DNA of 64,000 nucleotides from positions 24,433,875 through 24,497,874 of the forward strand of contig NC_135557.1 of NCBI RefSeq assembly GCF_964340395.1. The letters are read 5' to 3'. The DNA comes from Glandiceps talaboti. Lineage: Eukaryota > Hemichordata > Enteropneusta > Spengelidae. A program made the translations under genes and the position numbers. Shown here in pieces: positions 38,801 through 48,560 of this stretch. Numbering within the stretch: position 1 is the stretch's first letter; every line of letters starts with the position of its first letter. Under the pieces are notes generated by a model that was not told the origin of the DNA, made no database searches, and worked only from the letters and a program-made list of their open reading frames with translations.

Positions 38801-41786
38801 CGATGTCAAACTACCAACTAAAAGTGTTTTCAGAGTAAAATTGAACAGAAAACTAATGATCGGACACAACGTCAACACTTTATAAAAGGTATATGAGGCT
38901 GTTATACTTTTTTTACGACGCTGAAGAATGCTAGTCGAAAGTCTGCAGCATCGTGTATGCCCTGTAATTCACACGTACTCACTGTACACGAGATATCAAT
39001 GTATAGCGTCAGCTGTTGTCAGTTCACACTTTGTCTTTATAAATAGTCGAGTATTTGTCATTACTGGTCGTCTACATTGTTCGTTTCTCAAAGACATTTT
39101 AATACTTCATTATCTTTTAAATCAATGCGTCCATGTGGGCAGAAAATGAAAGTACAATTATTAAAGTGAGTGTGTGTGGGGTGTCGAATGGTAACCAATT
39201 GTGACACTTGAAGGTGGTGGACGGTGACTTTGAGTAGTGGTCGCCAAGACTGAGTCCCGGACGCTAGCGTCCGGTGCCGTCCAGCGTGAGGAGATCCCTG
39301 CATCAAAATTATCATTATAAAATATATGTCAATCACGGCTAATTCTACAAACTTTCCTTCTTCTGCTTCTTGTATTTCTATAACCTTTGCAAAGATTTAG
39401 TATATTAAATTGGATATGCCCAGATTATATTTATCGTCAATTGTTAAATGTTTGTATAGGGGTTGGACTAGATTAGTTGCAAGACAACTATTTTCATTCC
39501 ACCTTTCCTTTTAGCTATTGATATACATATTTATCTCGACTAGTAAATGCATTTGTAATTTGTAACCATATATTTTTGGAAAATTATTATTATTATTATT
39601 ATTATTATATTAAAATACTGGCAAATATTGACTACATTTGTAAATGTATAACATTACACTTACCACTCTAGAAAATAACCTCAGTGTTTTTAAATCCACT
39701 GGCAAATATTGACTACATTTGTAAATATATAATACTTACCACTCTAGAAAATAACCTCAGTGTTTCTAAATCCTCCAAGATATTACTGGCCTTTGTTGTG
39801 ATCAATAACATATATAATTTCTCTATAGGTTGGTACACGTATCTGACACTCTCTGTCTCAACAAATGTGTGTTGTTTACCGGTATTCATCAGTTTGGGGA
39901 AAGCAGCCAGTAAACCCTCTACACGGGATCTCGACATCTCAACAAATTGTCGGGACAAGATTGGCTTGCCCGACTTGGTGCAGATGGCCGATGCTAACAA
40001 CACCTGAAGGAACAAATGAAGGAAATGGTAATGTAATTATAACAATGGTAACTGACTTGCATTATTTTTTTTATTTTTTTTGTCAACATTCATTTGTATA
40101 CTTGATAGTAAATAAAGAACTGAAACACCTTTCATAAAAAGACAACACTACAAACCATTAACTTGAATGAAAGATTGGTGTAATAATCAGGGGTGAACAA
40201 ATCCACTGGTCCTGGGTCTGGGACTAGCTATTTTTTATGGCAGACAACACAAATTCTACCTTGTACCACTAATTCTTTCAGCAGGACCACTGGATTTTTT
40301 AAGGCACTGGTCTGGGGACCACCAGTTCACAAAATGATTTGTTCACCCCTGACTGTATAATCGTCCTAAATATTGGGATACACTCATCAAGTCTGGGTAA
40401 AGATTATAATACATTGTAATAGCTTACTTGCAGCTCTTAATGCATCAAAATAAAGATTATATGTATGTCACGCTTTTTTCATTGCTTAGTACATGTATAT
40501 ACATTTGTGCTTCTCAAATAAAACAAATTATTAACATCTCATTTCAATTATTTGGAAGTTAAAACTTCTGACTTCAAACTCTGTTATTTCTGCAAAGCAC
40601 TTAGGAATTGTTTTCCTGGTGTAATGGAACATGGTAACACTGAAGTAAAGCACTTTCTCTATGTGCTACACTCGTTTATAGCATTCACATCAAGTGCAAA
40701 TGTATACTGTTTCAATTTACAAACACAGCATGTGGCCTTTCTAATGTGGTCAATTAGCAAATGAAACAGTATACTTCTACACTTGATATGGGTGCTATAC
40801 ATGTAAACAATTGTGGTATATACAGAAAATGCTTTACTTTGGTGTTATGGGTTGTACATGTAGCATTCCTTTGGTTTTATGTATGGCAGCACAGTAGAAC
40901 TTAAATACCATTACAATGTACAAATTCTTACTGTGCTTAAAGGAAAAAAACACTGATCAGATGCATTGTAAAAATTTGGTTGCATCTAGCATGATACAAT
41001 GTACATATATGTAGGATTCTGTTTAGGAAGTTTATGTGATTTGACACTCAATCTTACATTTATCCATCAACAACCACAAATGTGAGAGAATGGTTATCTT
41101 TTTTCTTAAATTATAAACATTTTGATGATGTGCATCTGAGTCTGTATTTCAAGAAACTTCATCAATTTCATATTCATTGAATGGAATATTTATCACTGAG
41201 AAAATGTGTAAATACAAGTTATTTTAAGGACAGTAAGTTATCACTGGACAGCAAAATTGATATCTTTTGGCGAGTATTATTGATGTTTTCATTTGTAATA
41301 TGATTCGTGATTTATCAACTCAAAGAGATTAAAATGCGTCGTTCTTTCGTAATTTTTCCAATGGTACATCTATTCCTTCGTACGATTTGGTTTCAAACTA
41401 CACTGTACTTTTTTGTGTAGATGTGTCGACACTATGCATAGGATTTATACAGAATCATGTGCACTTGACAGAAAAATATGCTTCCGTATTTTATGCCAAT
41501 ATTTTCTATCATTTATAATTCCGTTGGTCCCTAATGTGGGTAATTTTGTCAAATATGTTTGTTAAGGTTGACAAGAAGAAACATCTTAATGTTCTGATGG
41601 TCGACAGTCGAACAAATCACAGTAAAATATTGAAAATGCTTTACTACGATGTCTTTCTTAGGAGGTCGCCATTTTGACTTCTGAGAAGTCAGATGTGATG
41701 GGGCGCGTTCTCCGCGATCACCTTGGCCAGGTCTCGGAAATACCTACTTATCGCTCTTTGCCACAGAGAGGGGGTTTACTTACCAT
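27516..41786 (-). CDS. ARCN1: Coatomer subunit delta (delta-COP, archain), 512 aa, complete
   Basis: Ten coding exons, minus strand: 41784-41786 (ATG only), 39740-40003, 37803-37982, 35782-35987, 34854-35018, 32551-32716, 31603-31750, 30508-30619, 28239-28443, 27516-27605. All introns are GT-AG, phases agree, and the sum is 1539 nt ending in TAA. Delta-COP is a subunit of the COPI coat that drives Golgi-to-ER retrograde transport; it is related to adaptin mu chains. Near-identity to animal delta-COP is plain: [20 protein letters not shown] and [13 protein letters not shown] in the N-terminal longin-like part, [20 protein letters not shown] after it, a basic linker ([18 protein letters not shown]), and a C-terminal mu-homology domain with [23 protein letters not shown] and the terminal FLVDKYEIV. 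Length matches the human protein (511). Five introns carry tandem copies of their own exon boundary. Confidence 0.98.
28040..28200 (+). mobile_element. Dispersed repeat, copy A (paired with 30825-31010)
   Basis: Shares the order 'tttatcc.aaacaacaaattt', 'cctcatttgcatg', 'tagtg' and 'tgcaagtaatct' with the copy in intron 8. Probably a small non-autonomous element; class unresolved. Confidence 0.5.
28685..29190. repeat. 98-bp tandem repeat with inverted partial copies
   Basis: 'ttggcttagaggacacactg' and the linked 'cacatagtaagagatagggg' repeat at a 98-bp period (28693, 28791, partial at 28889). Reverse-complement versions appear at about 29045-29090 and 29110-29170, so the block can fold back. 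It may be a foldback-type element in intron 8 of ARCN1. Confidence 0.6.
29757..29893. repeat. (GTAT)n microsatellite
   Basis: Long GTAT array with a short central GT run, in ARCN1 intron 8. Confidence 0.96.
30295..30545 (-). repeat. ARCN1: 70-bp array copying the 3' end and donor of ARCN1 exon 8
   Basis: The exon 8 end (about 38 nt, ending TTACC|GTAAGT) recurs at 30429 and 30359 with the donor intact. A further copy near 30300 lacks the donor. Period is about 70 bp. Confidence 0.9.
30668..30810. repeat. Long imperfect palindrome, 66-bp arms
   Basis: 30668-30733 is the reverse complement of 30745-30810 with scattered mismatches (about 80 percent by eye). The loop is 11 nt. Core phrases 'ggtatttgcat' and 'gtgcttgcagtgtt' match fully. 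Confidence 0.8.
30825..31010 (+). mobile_element. Dispersed repeat, copy B (paired with 28040-28200)
   Basis: Follows the palindrome directly and matches copy A in order and orientation, so palindrome plus repeat may be one element of which copy A is a truncated relative. Confidence 0.5.
31040..31628 (-). repeat. ARCN1: About 108-bp array copying the 3' end and donor of ARCN1 exon 7
   Basis: The last about 27 nt of exon 7 plus donor (CTATCTA|GTAAGTATC) recur near 31495, 31385, 31275 and 31165, with a weaker copy near 31060. Copies are separated by C-rich 'cccctccccctccaacca' spacer. Confidence 0.9.
32690..34395 (-). repeat. ARCN1: About 80-bp array copying the acceptor and 5' end of ARCN1 exon 6, split by a transposon
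   Basis: The acceptor ATTTACAG and the first about 20 nt of exon 6 recur about seven more times upstream in the intron (about 32720-33186 and 34306-34390). In each extra copy the exon piece ends in AAG|GTAGTC, so it carries both an acceptor and a donor-like site. The array is interrupted at 33187-34300 by an inserted element. Confidence 0.9.
33187..34300. mobile_element. 1114-bp non-autonomous inverted-repeat DNA transposon, 5-bp target duplication
   Basis: Ends CAGGGTTCTCCAC and GTGGAGAACACTG form 13-bp terminal inverted repeats with one mismatch. It is flanked by ATATG on both sides (33182-33186 and 34301-34305). Neighbouring array copies show the empty site 'gtaaatatgtacactg', proving the insertion. 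It carries CpG-rich internal sequence and three short 'aaacagaggggcggt' units near its right end. No transposase frame is visible. CAGNG ends suggest the hAT group; a 5-bp duplication would fit only some hAT lineages, so the superfamily is open. Confidence 0.85.
34590..34675. repeat. Short GC-rich hairpin in ARCN1 intron 5
   Basis: AGTGGACGG near 34594 pairs with CCGTCCACT near 34650, and 'gtcggc' pairs with 'gccgac' around it. It resembles the 'ggtggacggtgact' stretch near the right end of the element at 38376-39300, so it may be a remnant of that family. Confidence 0.4.
34769..34880 (-). repeat. ARCN1: 57-bp duplication of the 3' end and donor of ARCN1 exon 5
   Basis: Exon 5's last about 28 nt and donor (GGAAAG|GTAAGA at 34854) are repeated once, 57 bp into the intron, with one base change nearby. 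Confidence 0.9.
36040..36360. mobile_element. Degraded interspersed repeat fragment
   Basis: Contains 'gtgaccctggatatcaaagc', 'aaggtcaaaggtcaatgtc' and ends in 'gatgaacggatggacacatg'. Such phrases recur as dispersed repeats in marine invertebrate genomes. Classification from motif style only. Confidence 0.35.
36515..36745. repeat. Diverged about 60-bp direct duplication
   Basis: 'tattctatttcagg' followed by 'gagaattaa' and 'gatggtgccaa.tgaggt' occurs at about 36518 and again at about 36680, in ARCN1 intron 3. Confidence 0.65.
37045..37820 (-). repeat. ARCN1: 41-bp minisatellite (19 copies) nucleated on the 3' end and donor of ARCN1 exon 3
   Basis: The unit holds the last about 14 nt of exon 3 (GCAGTCAGACAG) and the donor GTGGGTG or GTTGGTG. 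Eighteen intronic copies lie beyond the exon copy ending at 37803. Nearly all keep the CAG|GT junction, so the intron begins with a ladder of decoy donors. Confidence 0.95.
38015..38175. repeat. About 28-bp minisatellite, 5-6 copies
   Basis: 'cctgggtcataggtcaat' repeats just upstream of the ARCN1 exon 3 acceptor. Unlike the other arrays it does not include exon sequence. Confidence 0.85.
38376..39300. mobile_element. 925-bp non-autonomous inverted-repeat DNA transposon, 5-bp target duplication
   Basis: Begins CAGGGTTCTCC and ends GGAGATCCCTG (one mismatch when paired), flanked by CATCA on both sides (38371-38375, 39301-39305). Ends and target length match the element at 33187-34300, so both belong to one family or close relatives. 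The interior includes a CpG-rich stretch (about 38690-39010) and a palindromic GGACGCTAGCGTCC. No transposase frame. Confidence 0.8.
39588..39608. repeat. (ATT)n microsatellite
   Basis: Short ATT run in ARCN1 intron 2, close to the duplicated exon 2 end. Confidence 0.9.
39620..39781 (-). repeat. ARCN1: 81-bp duplication of the 3' end and donor of ARCN1 exon 2
   Basis: Exon 2's last about 37 nt plus GTAAGT (true donor after 39740) are repeated 81 bp into the intron. Use of the second donor would add sequence with an in-frame TAG, so the first must be used for a full protein. Confidence 0.9.
40188..40351. mobile_element. 164-bp MITE with 16-bp terminal inverted repeats
   Basis: CAGGGGTGAACAAATC at 40188 is the exact reverse complement of GATTTGTTCACCCCTG ending at 40351. 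The interior is largely self-complementary. CAGGGG ends suit hAT-type MITEs. Flanks are similar (tgtaataat / tgtataat) but not a clean duplication. Located in ARCN1 intron 1. Confidence 0.75.
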
Positions 41787-41930
41787 TTTGTTGTGGTGAT
41801 TATAACCAGCGATCTATTGTAGAATCGTATGCTAGGTTATACCGTTTGTTCTGATGTCTCTGCCGGCCACGTACACATGGATTACGAGGACGGTCTTCCG
41901 CTACCGGCGTATGAATACATTTTTGGGCAA
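41640..41930 (-). promoter_or_regulatory. ARCN1: ARCN1 promoter and first-intron region
   Basis: Exon 1 contributes only the ATG (41784-41786) directly before GTAAGT. CpG-rich patches on both sides hold a CGGAAG ETS-like motif upstream (minus strand, near 41895) and a GCCATTTTG YY1-like motif in the intron near 41669. No TATA box seen. Confidence 0.35.
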
Positions 41931-42399
41931 TCTGTATCACAAATTTGATTTTCATTTATTTTTATAACAATTTCTTACAATTTTCATAATTTCAAACAGT
42001 GATTGTTTTAAATGTACTCCCAACATATATTTGGTGATAAGGATATTACAGCTTCCAAAATAATGTACGATAATATAGCACTATTTTGTTCCAAGTGATG
42101 TGGTTCCACGTCAGGTTATCATTGGAGTACACAATTTTATAAACAAACGACACAAAACAGTGGAGAAAAGTCAAACAACACACAAATATAGGTTATAGGT
42201 CAAAATGTCTAAACTCTGCCGGTAGGAGGCGCAGTCGTCCATGAGTCAACACGTTGACAAGTTCGTGCCTCTCTGCTGCAGCTGCATGATAAACAACATA
42301 GAAAACAAAACTATGTAGTGTTTTCACACTTTGTTTCCAAGTGTTTCTAATGTCTGTATGCTTTACTTTTGCTAAAATATTATAATGTAACATATTTTA

Positions 42400-42765
42400 C
42401 TCATCAGATCCAGTGGTTCTGGACAAAGTCTATAATCATCAGTGGTTGCAAGTTCAAACCTCACTAAAGTCAGAGAAACTTTTTTTTCAGTTGAAAATGA
42501 TTGATTATAAATAGATAAAGGGTTAAATGCACATATGTAATCACAAAATCCATGTGGTCAAGTGGTTAAAGTTTTGGACTTCAAAGATAAAGACTATATG
42601 GTTCAGGTTCCATGACAATTTGAGAATTTTTTTTTCATTTGAGGTGCATGCATTATAAATAGATAAATGGTTAATGTAATGTGTGTAATCACATGGTTCA
42701 AGTGGTGGAGTTGCTAAAGCTTAGATTTCAAATCACAAGGCTTCAGGTTCAATCCCATACAAGGT
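42400..42765 (+). mobile_element. Tandem tRNA-like (SINE-related) units, about 3 copies
   Basis: A unit of about 150 bp repeats three times. The middle copy has box A-like 'tggtcaagtggtta' and box B-like 'ggttcaggttcc'; the third has 'tggttcaagtggt' and 'aggttcaatccc'. Each is followed by 'ataaatagataaa.ggtta'. This is what a tRNA-derived SINE that was tandemly duplicated would look like. They are too degraded to be functional tRNAs. Confidence 0.5.
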
Positions 42766-43345
42766 AATGTAAAGTACAGTAAATGTATATGTAGTATACT
42801 ACACTGTGACATTATCCCACCCCTCCCCACGGAGTAGAACAGAGTAGTTTTTCAAAAAAAATATATTTTCCCTATCTTGTCCCATTATAAAACAACGAAA
42901 AGCTGGTGTTTTTCTAAGTCAAATTCAACTGTTCCATTGGCTTTACTGTGGCTACCTCAATGAGTACTTTCTACCAAGCATCTTTTCGAACACTTATTGT
43001 TTATTAATCAGGAAATCACACGATTCATTCGTCTCCAGCTTAGAGAGAAGAGAGTAGTCTTGCACACAACAGGCTGATTCTCCCAAGATCAGATAGAAGT
43101 GTGATCCTAGTCACAAATGATGCAGCCATACATACTAATATACACTGTATCATTTATTAGGCTTATACTGTGTGAGCATACATGAGATAGGTCAGCCAGA
43201 GATCTGGTAGAATGACTTGGACGTGATGTGAAGCTGTCCAAAGCGTCAACTTGATGTAAGAATAACATGTTCGTTATAGTCAGTTACAATACATAACAGG
43301 GTGACATGTATCATTTACCAGTATTTGCCCAAAGGATTGAAGAGC

Positions 43346-45835
43346 CTCCTCTCAGATCTACATACACCATCAGTCCATACCCCACCCTCTAAGATCTACA
43401 TACACCATCAGCTGATACCCCACCCTCTCAGATCTACATACACCATCAGCTGATATCCCTCACTCGTATCTACATATATACACCATCAGCTGATACCCCA
43501 CCCTCTCAGATCTACATACACCATCAGCTGATACCCCTCACTCATATCTAGATATATACACCAACTGGTATCCCACCCTCTAAGATCTACATACACCATC
43601 AGCTGATACCCCACCCTCTAAGATCTACATACACCATCAGCTGATACCCCACCCTCTAAGATCTACATACACCATCAGCTGATACCCCACCCTCTAAGAT
43701 CTACATACACCATCAGCTGATACCCCACCCTCTAAGATCTACATACACCATCAGCTGATATCCCACCCTCAGATCTACATACACCATCAGCTGATATCCA
43801 ACCCTCTTAGATCTACATACACCATCAGCTGATATCCCACCCTCTTAGATCTACATACACTATCAACTGATATCCCACCCTCTTAGATCTACATACACCA
43901 TCAGCTGATATCCCACCCTCTTAGATCTACATACACCATCAGCTGATATCCCACCTCTCAGATCTACATACACCATCAGCTGATACCCCACCCTCTACGA
44001 TCTACATACACCACCAGCTGATATCCCACCCTCTCAGATCTACATACACCATCAACTGATATCCCACCCTCTCAGATCTACATACACCATCAGCTGATAC
44101 CCCACCCTCTACGATCTACATACACCACCAGCTGATATCCCACCCTCTTAGATCTACATACACCATCAGCTGATATCCCACCCTCTACGATCTACATACA
44201 CCATCAGCTGATACCCCACCCTCTCAGATCTACATACACCACCAGCTGATATCCCACCCTCTTAGATCTACATACACCATCAGCTGATATCCCACCTCTC
44301 AGATCTACATACACCATCAGCTGATACCCCACCCTCAGATCAACATACACCATCAACTGATACCCCACCCTCAGATCTACATACACCATCAACTGATACC
44401 CCACCCTCAGATCTACATACACCATCAACTGATACCCCACCCTCTAAGATCTACATACACCATCAACTGATACCCCACCCTCAGATCTACATACACCATC
44501 AACTGATACCCCACCCTCAGATCTACATACACCATCAACTGATACCCCACCCTCAGATCTACATACACCATCAACTGATACCCCACCCTCTCAGATCTAC
44601 ATACACCATCAACTGATATCCCACCCTCTCAGATCTACATACACTATCAGCTGATATCCCACCCTCTAAGATCTACATACACCATCAGCTGATATCCCAC
44701 CCTCTAAGATCTACATACACCATCAACTGATACCCCACCCTCAGATCTACATACACCATCAACTGATACCCCACCCTCAGATCTACATACACCATCAACT
44801 GATACCCCACCCTCTCAGATCTACATACACCATCAACTGATATCCCACCCTCTCAGATCTACATACACTATCAGCTGATATCCCACCCTCTAAGATCTAC
44901 ATACACCATCAGCTGATATCCCACCCTCTAAGATCTACATACACCATCAACTGATACCCCACCCTCAGATCTACATACACCATCAGCTGATATCCCACCC
45001 TCTAAGATCTACATACACCATCAACTGATATCCCACCCTCTCAGATCTACATACACCATCAGCTGATACCCCACCCTCTACGATCTACATACACTATCAA
45101 CTGATATCCCACCCTCTCAGATCTACATACACTATCAGCTGATATCCCACCCTCTAAGATCTACATACACCATCAACTGATATCCCACCCTCTCAGATCT
45201 ACATACACTATCAGCTGATACCCCACCCTCTACGATCTACATACACCATCAACTGATATCCCACCCTCTACGATCTACATACACTATCAACTGATATCCC
45301 ACCCTCTCAGATCTACATACACTATCAGCTGATACCCCACCCTCTACGATCTACATACACCATCAACTGATATCCCACCCTCTCAGATCTACATACACTA
45401 TCAGCTGATATCCCACCCTCTAAGATCTACATACACCATCAGCTGATATCCCACCCTAAGATCTACATACACCATCAACTGATACCCCACCCTCAGATCT
45501 ACATACACCATCAGCTGATATCCCACCCTCTAAGATCTACATACACCATCAACTGATATCCCAACCTCTAAGATCTACATACACCATCAACTGATACCCC
45601 ACCCTCAGATCTACATACACTATCAACTGATATCCCACCCTCTCAGATCTACATACACTATCAGCTGATACCCCACCCTCTACGATCTACATACACCATC
45701 AACTGATATCCCACCCTCTCAGATCTACATACACTATCAGCTGATATCCCACCCTCTAAGATCTACATACACCATCAGCTGATATCCCACCCTCTAAGAT
45801 CTACATACACCATCAACTGATACCCCACCCTCAGA
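43346..45835. repeat. 37-bp satellite block, about 68 copies
   Basis: Units of 33-38 bp with 'agatctacatacaccatcag' then 'ctgatatcccaccctct'. Variants (cagctgat/caactgat, accatc/actatc, tcagatc/taagatc/tacgatc) recur in ordered groups, showing higher-order copying. Non-coding, between RPLP1 and ARCN1. Confidence 0.95.
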
Positions 45836-45975
45836 TATGCATACAAATACAATGACAATCATTCAAACAGCACTGAACAACAATGTCATTCATGGTTTAC
45901 ACCACTTAAATGTAGTGACTTGAAATTAGTCTTCCAACAAACCAGACGGTCACAATTGCATTTTTTTTTCTAAAA

Positions 45976-45981
45976 TTTATT
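45976..45981 (-). promoter_or_regulatory. RPLP1: RPLP1 polyadenylation signal
   Basis: AATAAA on the minus strand about 97 bases after the RPLP1 stop codon, followed by an A-rich stretch. Confidence 0.65.
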
Positions 45982-46077
45982 TTGTTTCATGGCATGTGAT
46001 GTTACAAAGCCGCTGTATACAAACAATTACAGTGTTCTTTTCCTGTAGAAGTAACTCTCAGCTGGGTCCAACTCTTC

Positions 46078-48498
46078 TTAATCAAAGAGACCTGAAAATA
46101 GAACAGGATGGGGTTAATGTTATGTTATACATTGGGGTCAAAGCTCTGGGGTCAAGGGTTACAATATGCTTCAGCTCTTTTTGCCTGGGACCTTCCACTG
46201 TACGATATCTTACTCCCTGATTGGTATGCTTGGAGATTTTTATAAGTTCTTCAAAATCCCATACTTCTGAGAATACTAATTACTTTTAAATAATATATAA
46301 CAAAAGTATGCTTAGCAATCAAACATACAGGTCTACCTGTCATATAAAAATGTACTAAAAAGTAAATCAAACATGCGAGATTTGTCAGACTTCAAGATGT
46401 TGGACGGTACAAATCAGAGAGTTATGGGTAATATATTACAGTGCCTTCCCTTCAGTTATTTCATGACACTTGGTTCTTCCTAAAGAAGAACTTTGATAAT
46501 TCTTTTCTTTCTTCTTTTTTTTTTTGGGGGGGGGGGGGGGGGGAGGGGCGAAGTACGGTACTTACCAAAGCCCATGTCTTCATCTGATTCTTCCTCAGAT
46601 TCCTCTTTCTTTTCTTCTTTCTTTTCCTCAGCAGCTTCTGTGACATCAAATAAATCAGAGTCAGATTAGAGAACAATGAATGCTAGATTTATCTGCTGTA
46701 TAACTGGTTATGTATATATACTTTTGAAGTCCCTAACTTTTCGAACAATTTACACTTTTCATCTTACCATATGGTAATATTTTTTCCATTTACTTCGGCA
46801 CCTGGCACACTATAAATCTCACTATCAATATCACACAATAAGCTCAATAAGGTGAACTTCGTTGTTTTAGGGGGAGGGGAGGGGGTCTGGCATCACTGCA
46901 ATTGCTGCACTTCATTTTCGCACTTCTAACCAAATTTCGACGGAAAACTTTCACTCCTTCAATGACAACAGCTTTTGTATTTTCTACTGACACGTTGATA
47001 AGTTGATCAAAAATTTACATGTAATTATATGAGATATGGTGCTGGGTTTCTGCTTGTATTTGAATTAATATATTTATAACCATGTTTTTACATTACATCA
47101 ATCATAATGGTGTAAATGCTAGTTTTCATCATAGTTTACATCATATATAAATGTTTGATGTCACTCATGTGAGCATTCATTTAGGTGCAGGGTTTTTTGA
47201 CCTAAATGAACAATGTTCGTTTGTTGAGCTGTGCGACACTGTTCAATCGCCCCTTAGTGTCAGTATAAACACTACATTAGCTAGGATCCCATCATTCTGT
47301 TTAAATTAGAACACTACACATTATAACACTGAATATACATGCATAGTCTCAGTTACTCAGACTCTCGCCACTGAGGGGCTCTGCCTACAAGACCTCCCCA
47401 GATGAGTCTGGGGAAACGAGATTCCAACTACCCAGCTACAGAAGCTTTTGTATATGTTCTATTGTTGTTTTTGTATATGTTCTATTGTTTTTGTATATGT
47501 TCTATTGTTGTTTTTGTATATGTTCTATTGTTGTTTTTGTATATGTTCTATTGTTGTTTTTGTATATGTTCTATTGTTGTTTTTGTATATGTTCTATTGT
47601 TGTTTTTGTATATGTTCTATTGTTGTTTTTGTATATGTTCTATTGTTGTTTTTGTATATGTTTGTATATGAGCTGCTATTTGTATGTGTCTCTATGTTCT
47701 ATTGTTGTTTTTGTATATGTTCTAGTGTTGTTTTTACCTAATTTTGCATGAAGTCTTTCCTTGGCTTACTTCACTCATTCAAATATACAGGTACTTATTT
47801 GCAGCTTGTATTTACTGCATTCATTACTGTCTCTGAGCTGCTATTTGCACAAGATATCAGTTGGCACATGAGGTGTGTATTCACTAAATCTGCTCGTTTA
47901 TGTGGAGTATTTTTTACCTTGTTTCCTACCCGTTACTAAAAGACCTCTGTTACAATGACTAATTGCATCTGTTTCCAAGGCGATAATTTTACACAAACAT
48001 TGTCCTTACCCTCACCACCAGCAGCAGCAGCTCCTCCAGCAGCCGCACCACCACTACCACCACTACCAACTGCACTCAGAAGACTGGTGATGTCAATGTT
48101 CTCCAGTGCTTTGGCAAATAAACCAGTCCAGAATGGTTCAACGCTAACATTGGCTGCATTGATGAGGGTTTTCATCTTTTCTGCCTGAAAATTTACAATA
48201 AAAAATTTGTATTAATTATGATCATGTAGAATTATTTCTGGTTCATATGTATGTGTCTCTATGTATGTATGTATGTATGTATGTATGTATGTATGTATGT
48301 ATGTATGTATGTATGTATGTATGTATGTATGTATGTATGTATGTATGTATGTATGTATGTATGTATGTATGTATGTATGTATGTGTGTATTTGTGTGTGT
48401 GTATGTATGTATGTATGTGTGTGTGTGTGTATGTGTGTGTATGTATGTGTGTGTGCTTGTGTCATGTAGATGTCCGTATATTTCTATTGGAATCACTG

Positions 48499-48560
<62 letters not shown>

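Noticed and set aside
42549-42610. Functional tRNA gene
   Set aside because: Box A/B-like motifs are present, but the acceptor and anticodon stems do not pair convincingly; a SINE-type relic fits better.
43346-45835. CRISPR-like array
   Set aside because: The whole unit repeats with no unique spacers, in an animal genome; it is a minisatellite.
47402-47751. Frames of Phe-Tyr-Cys repeats
   Set aside because: Produced by a 23-bp minisatellite in an RPLP1 intron.
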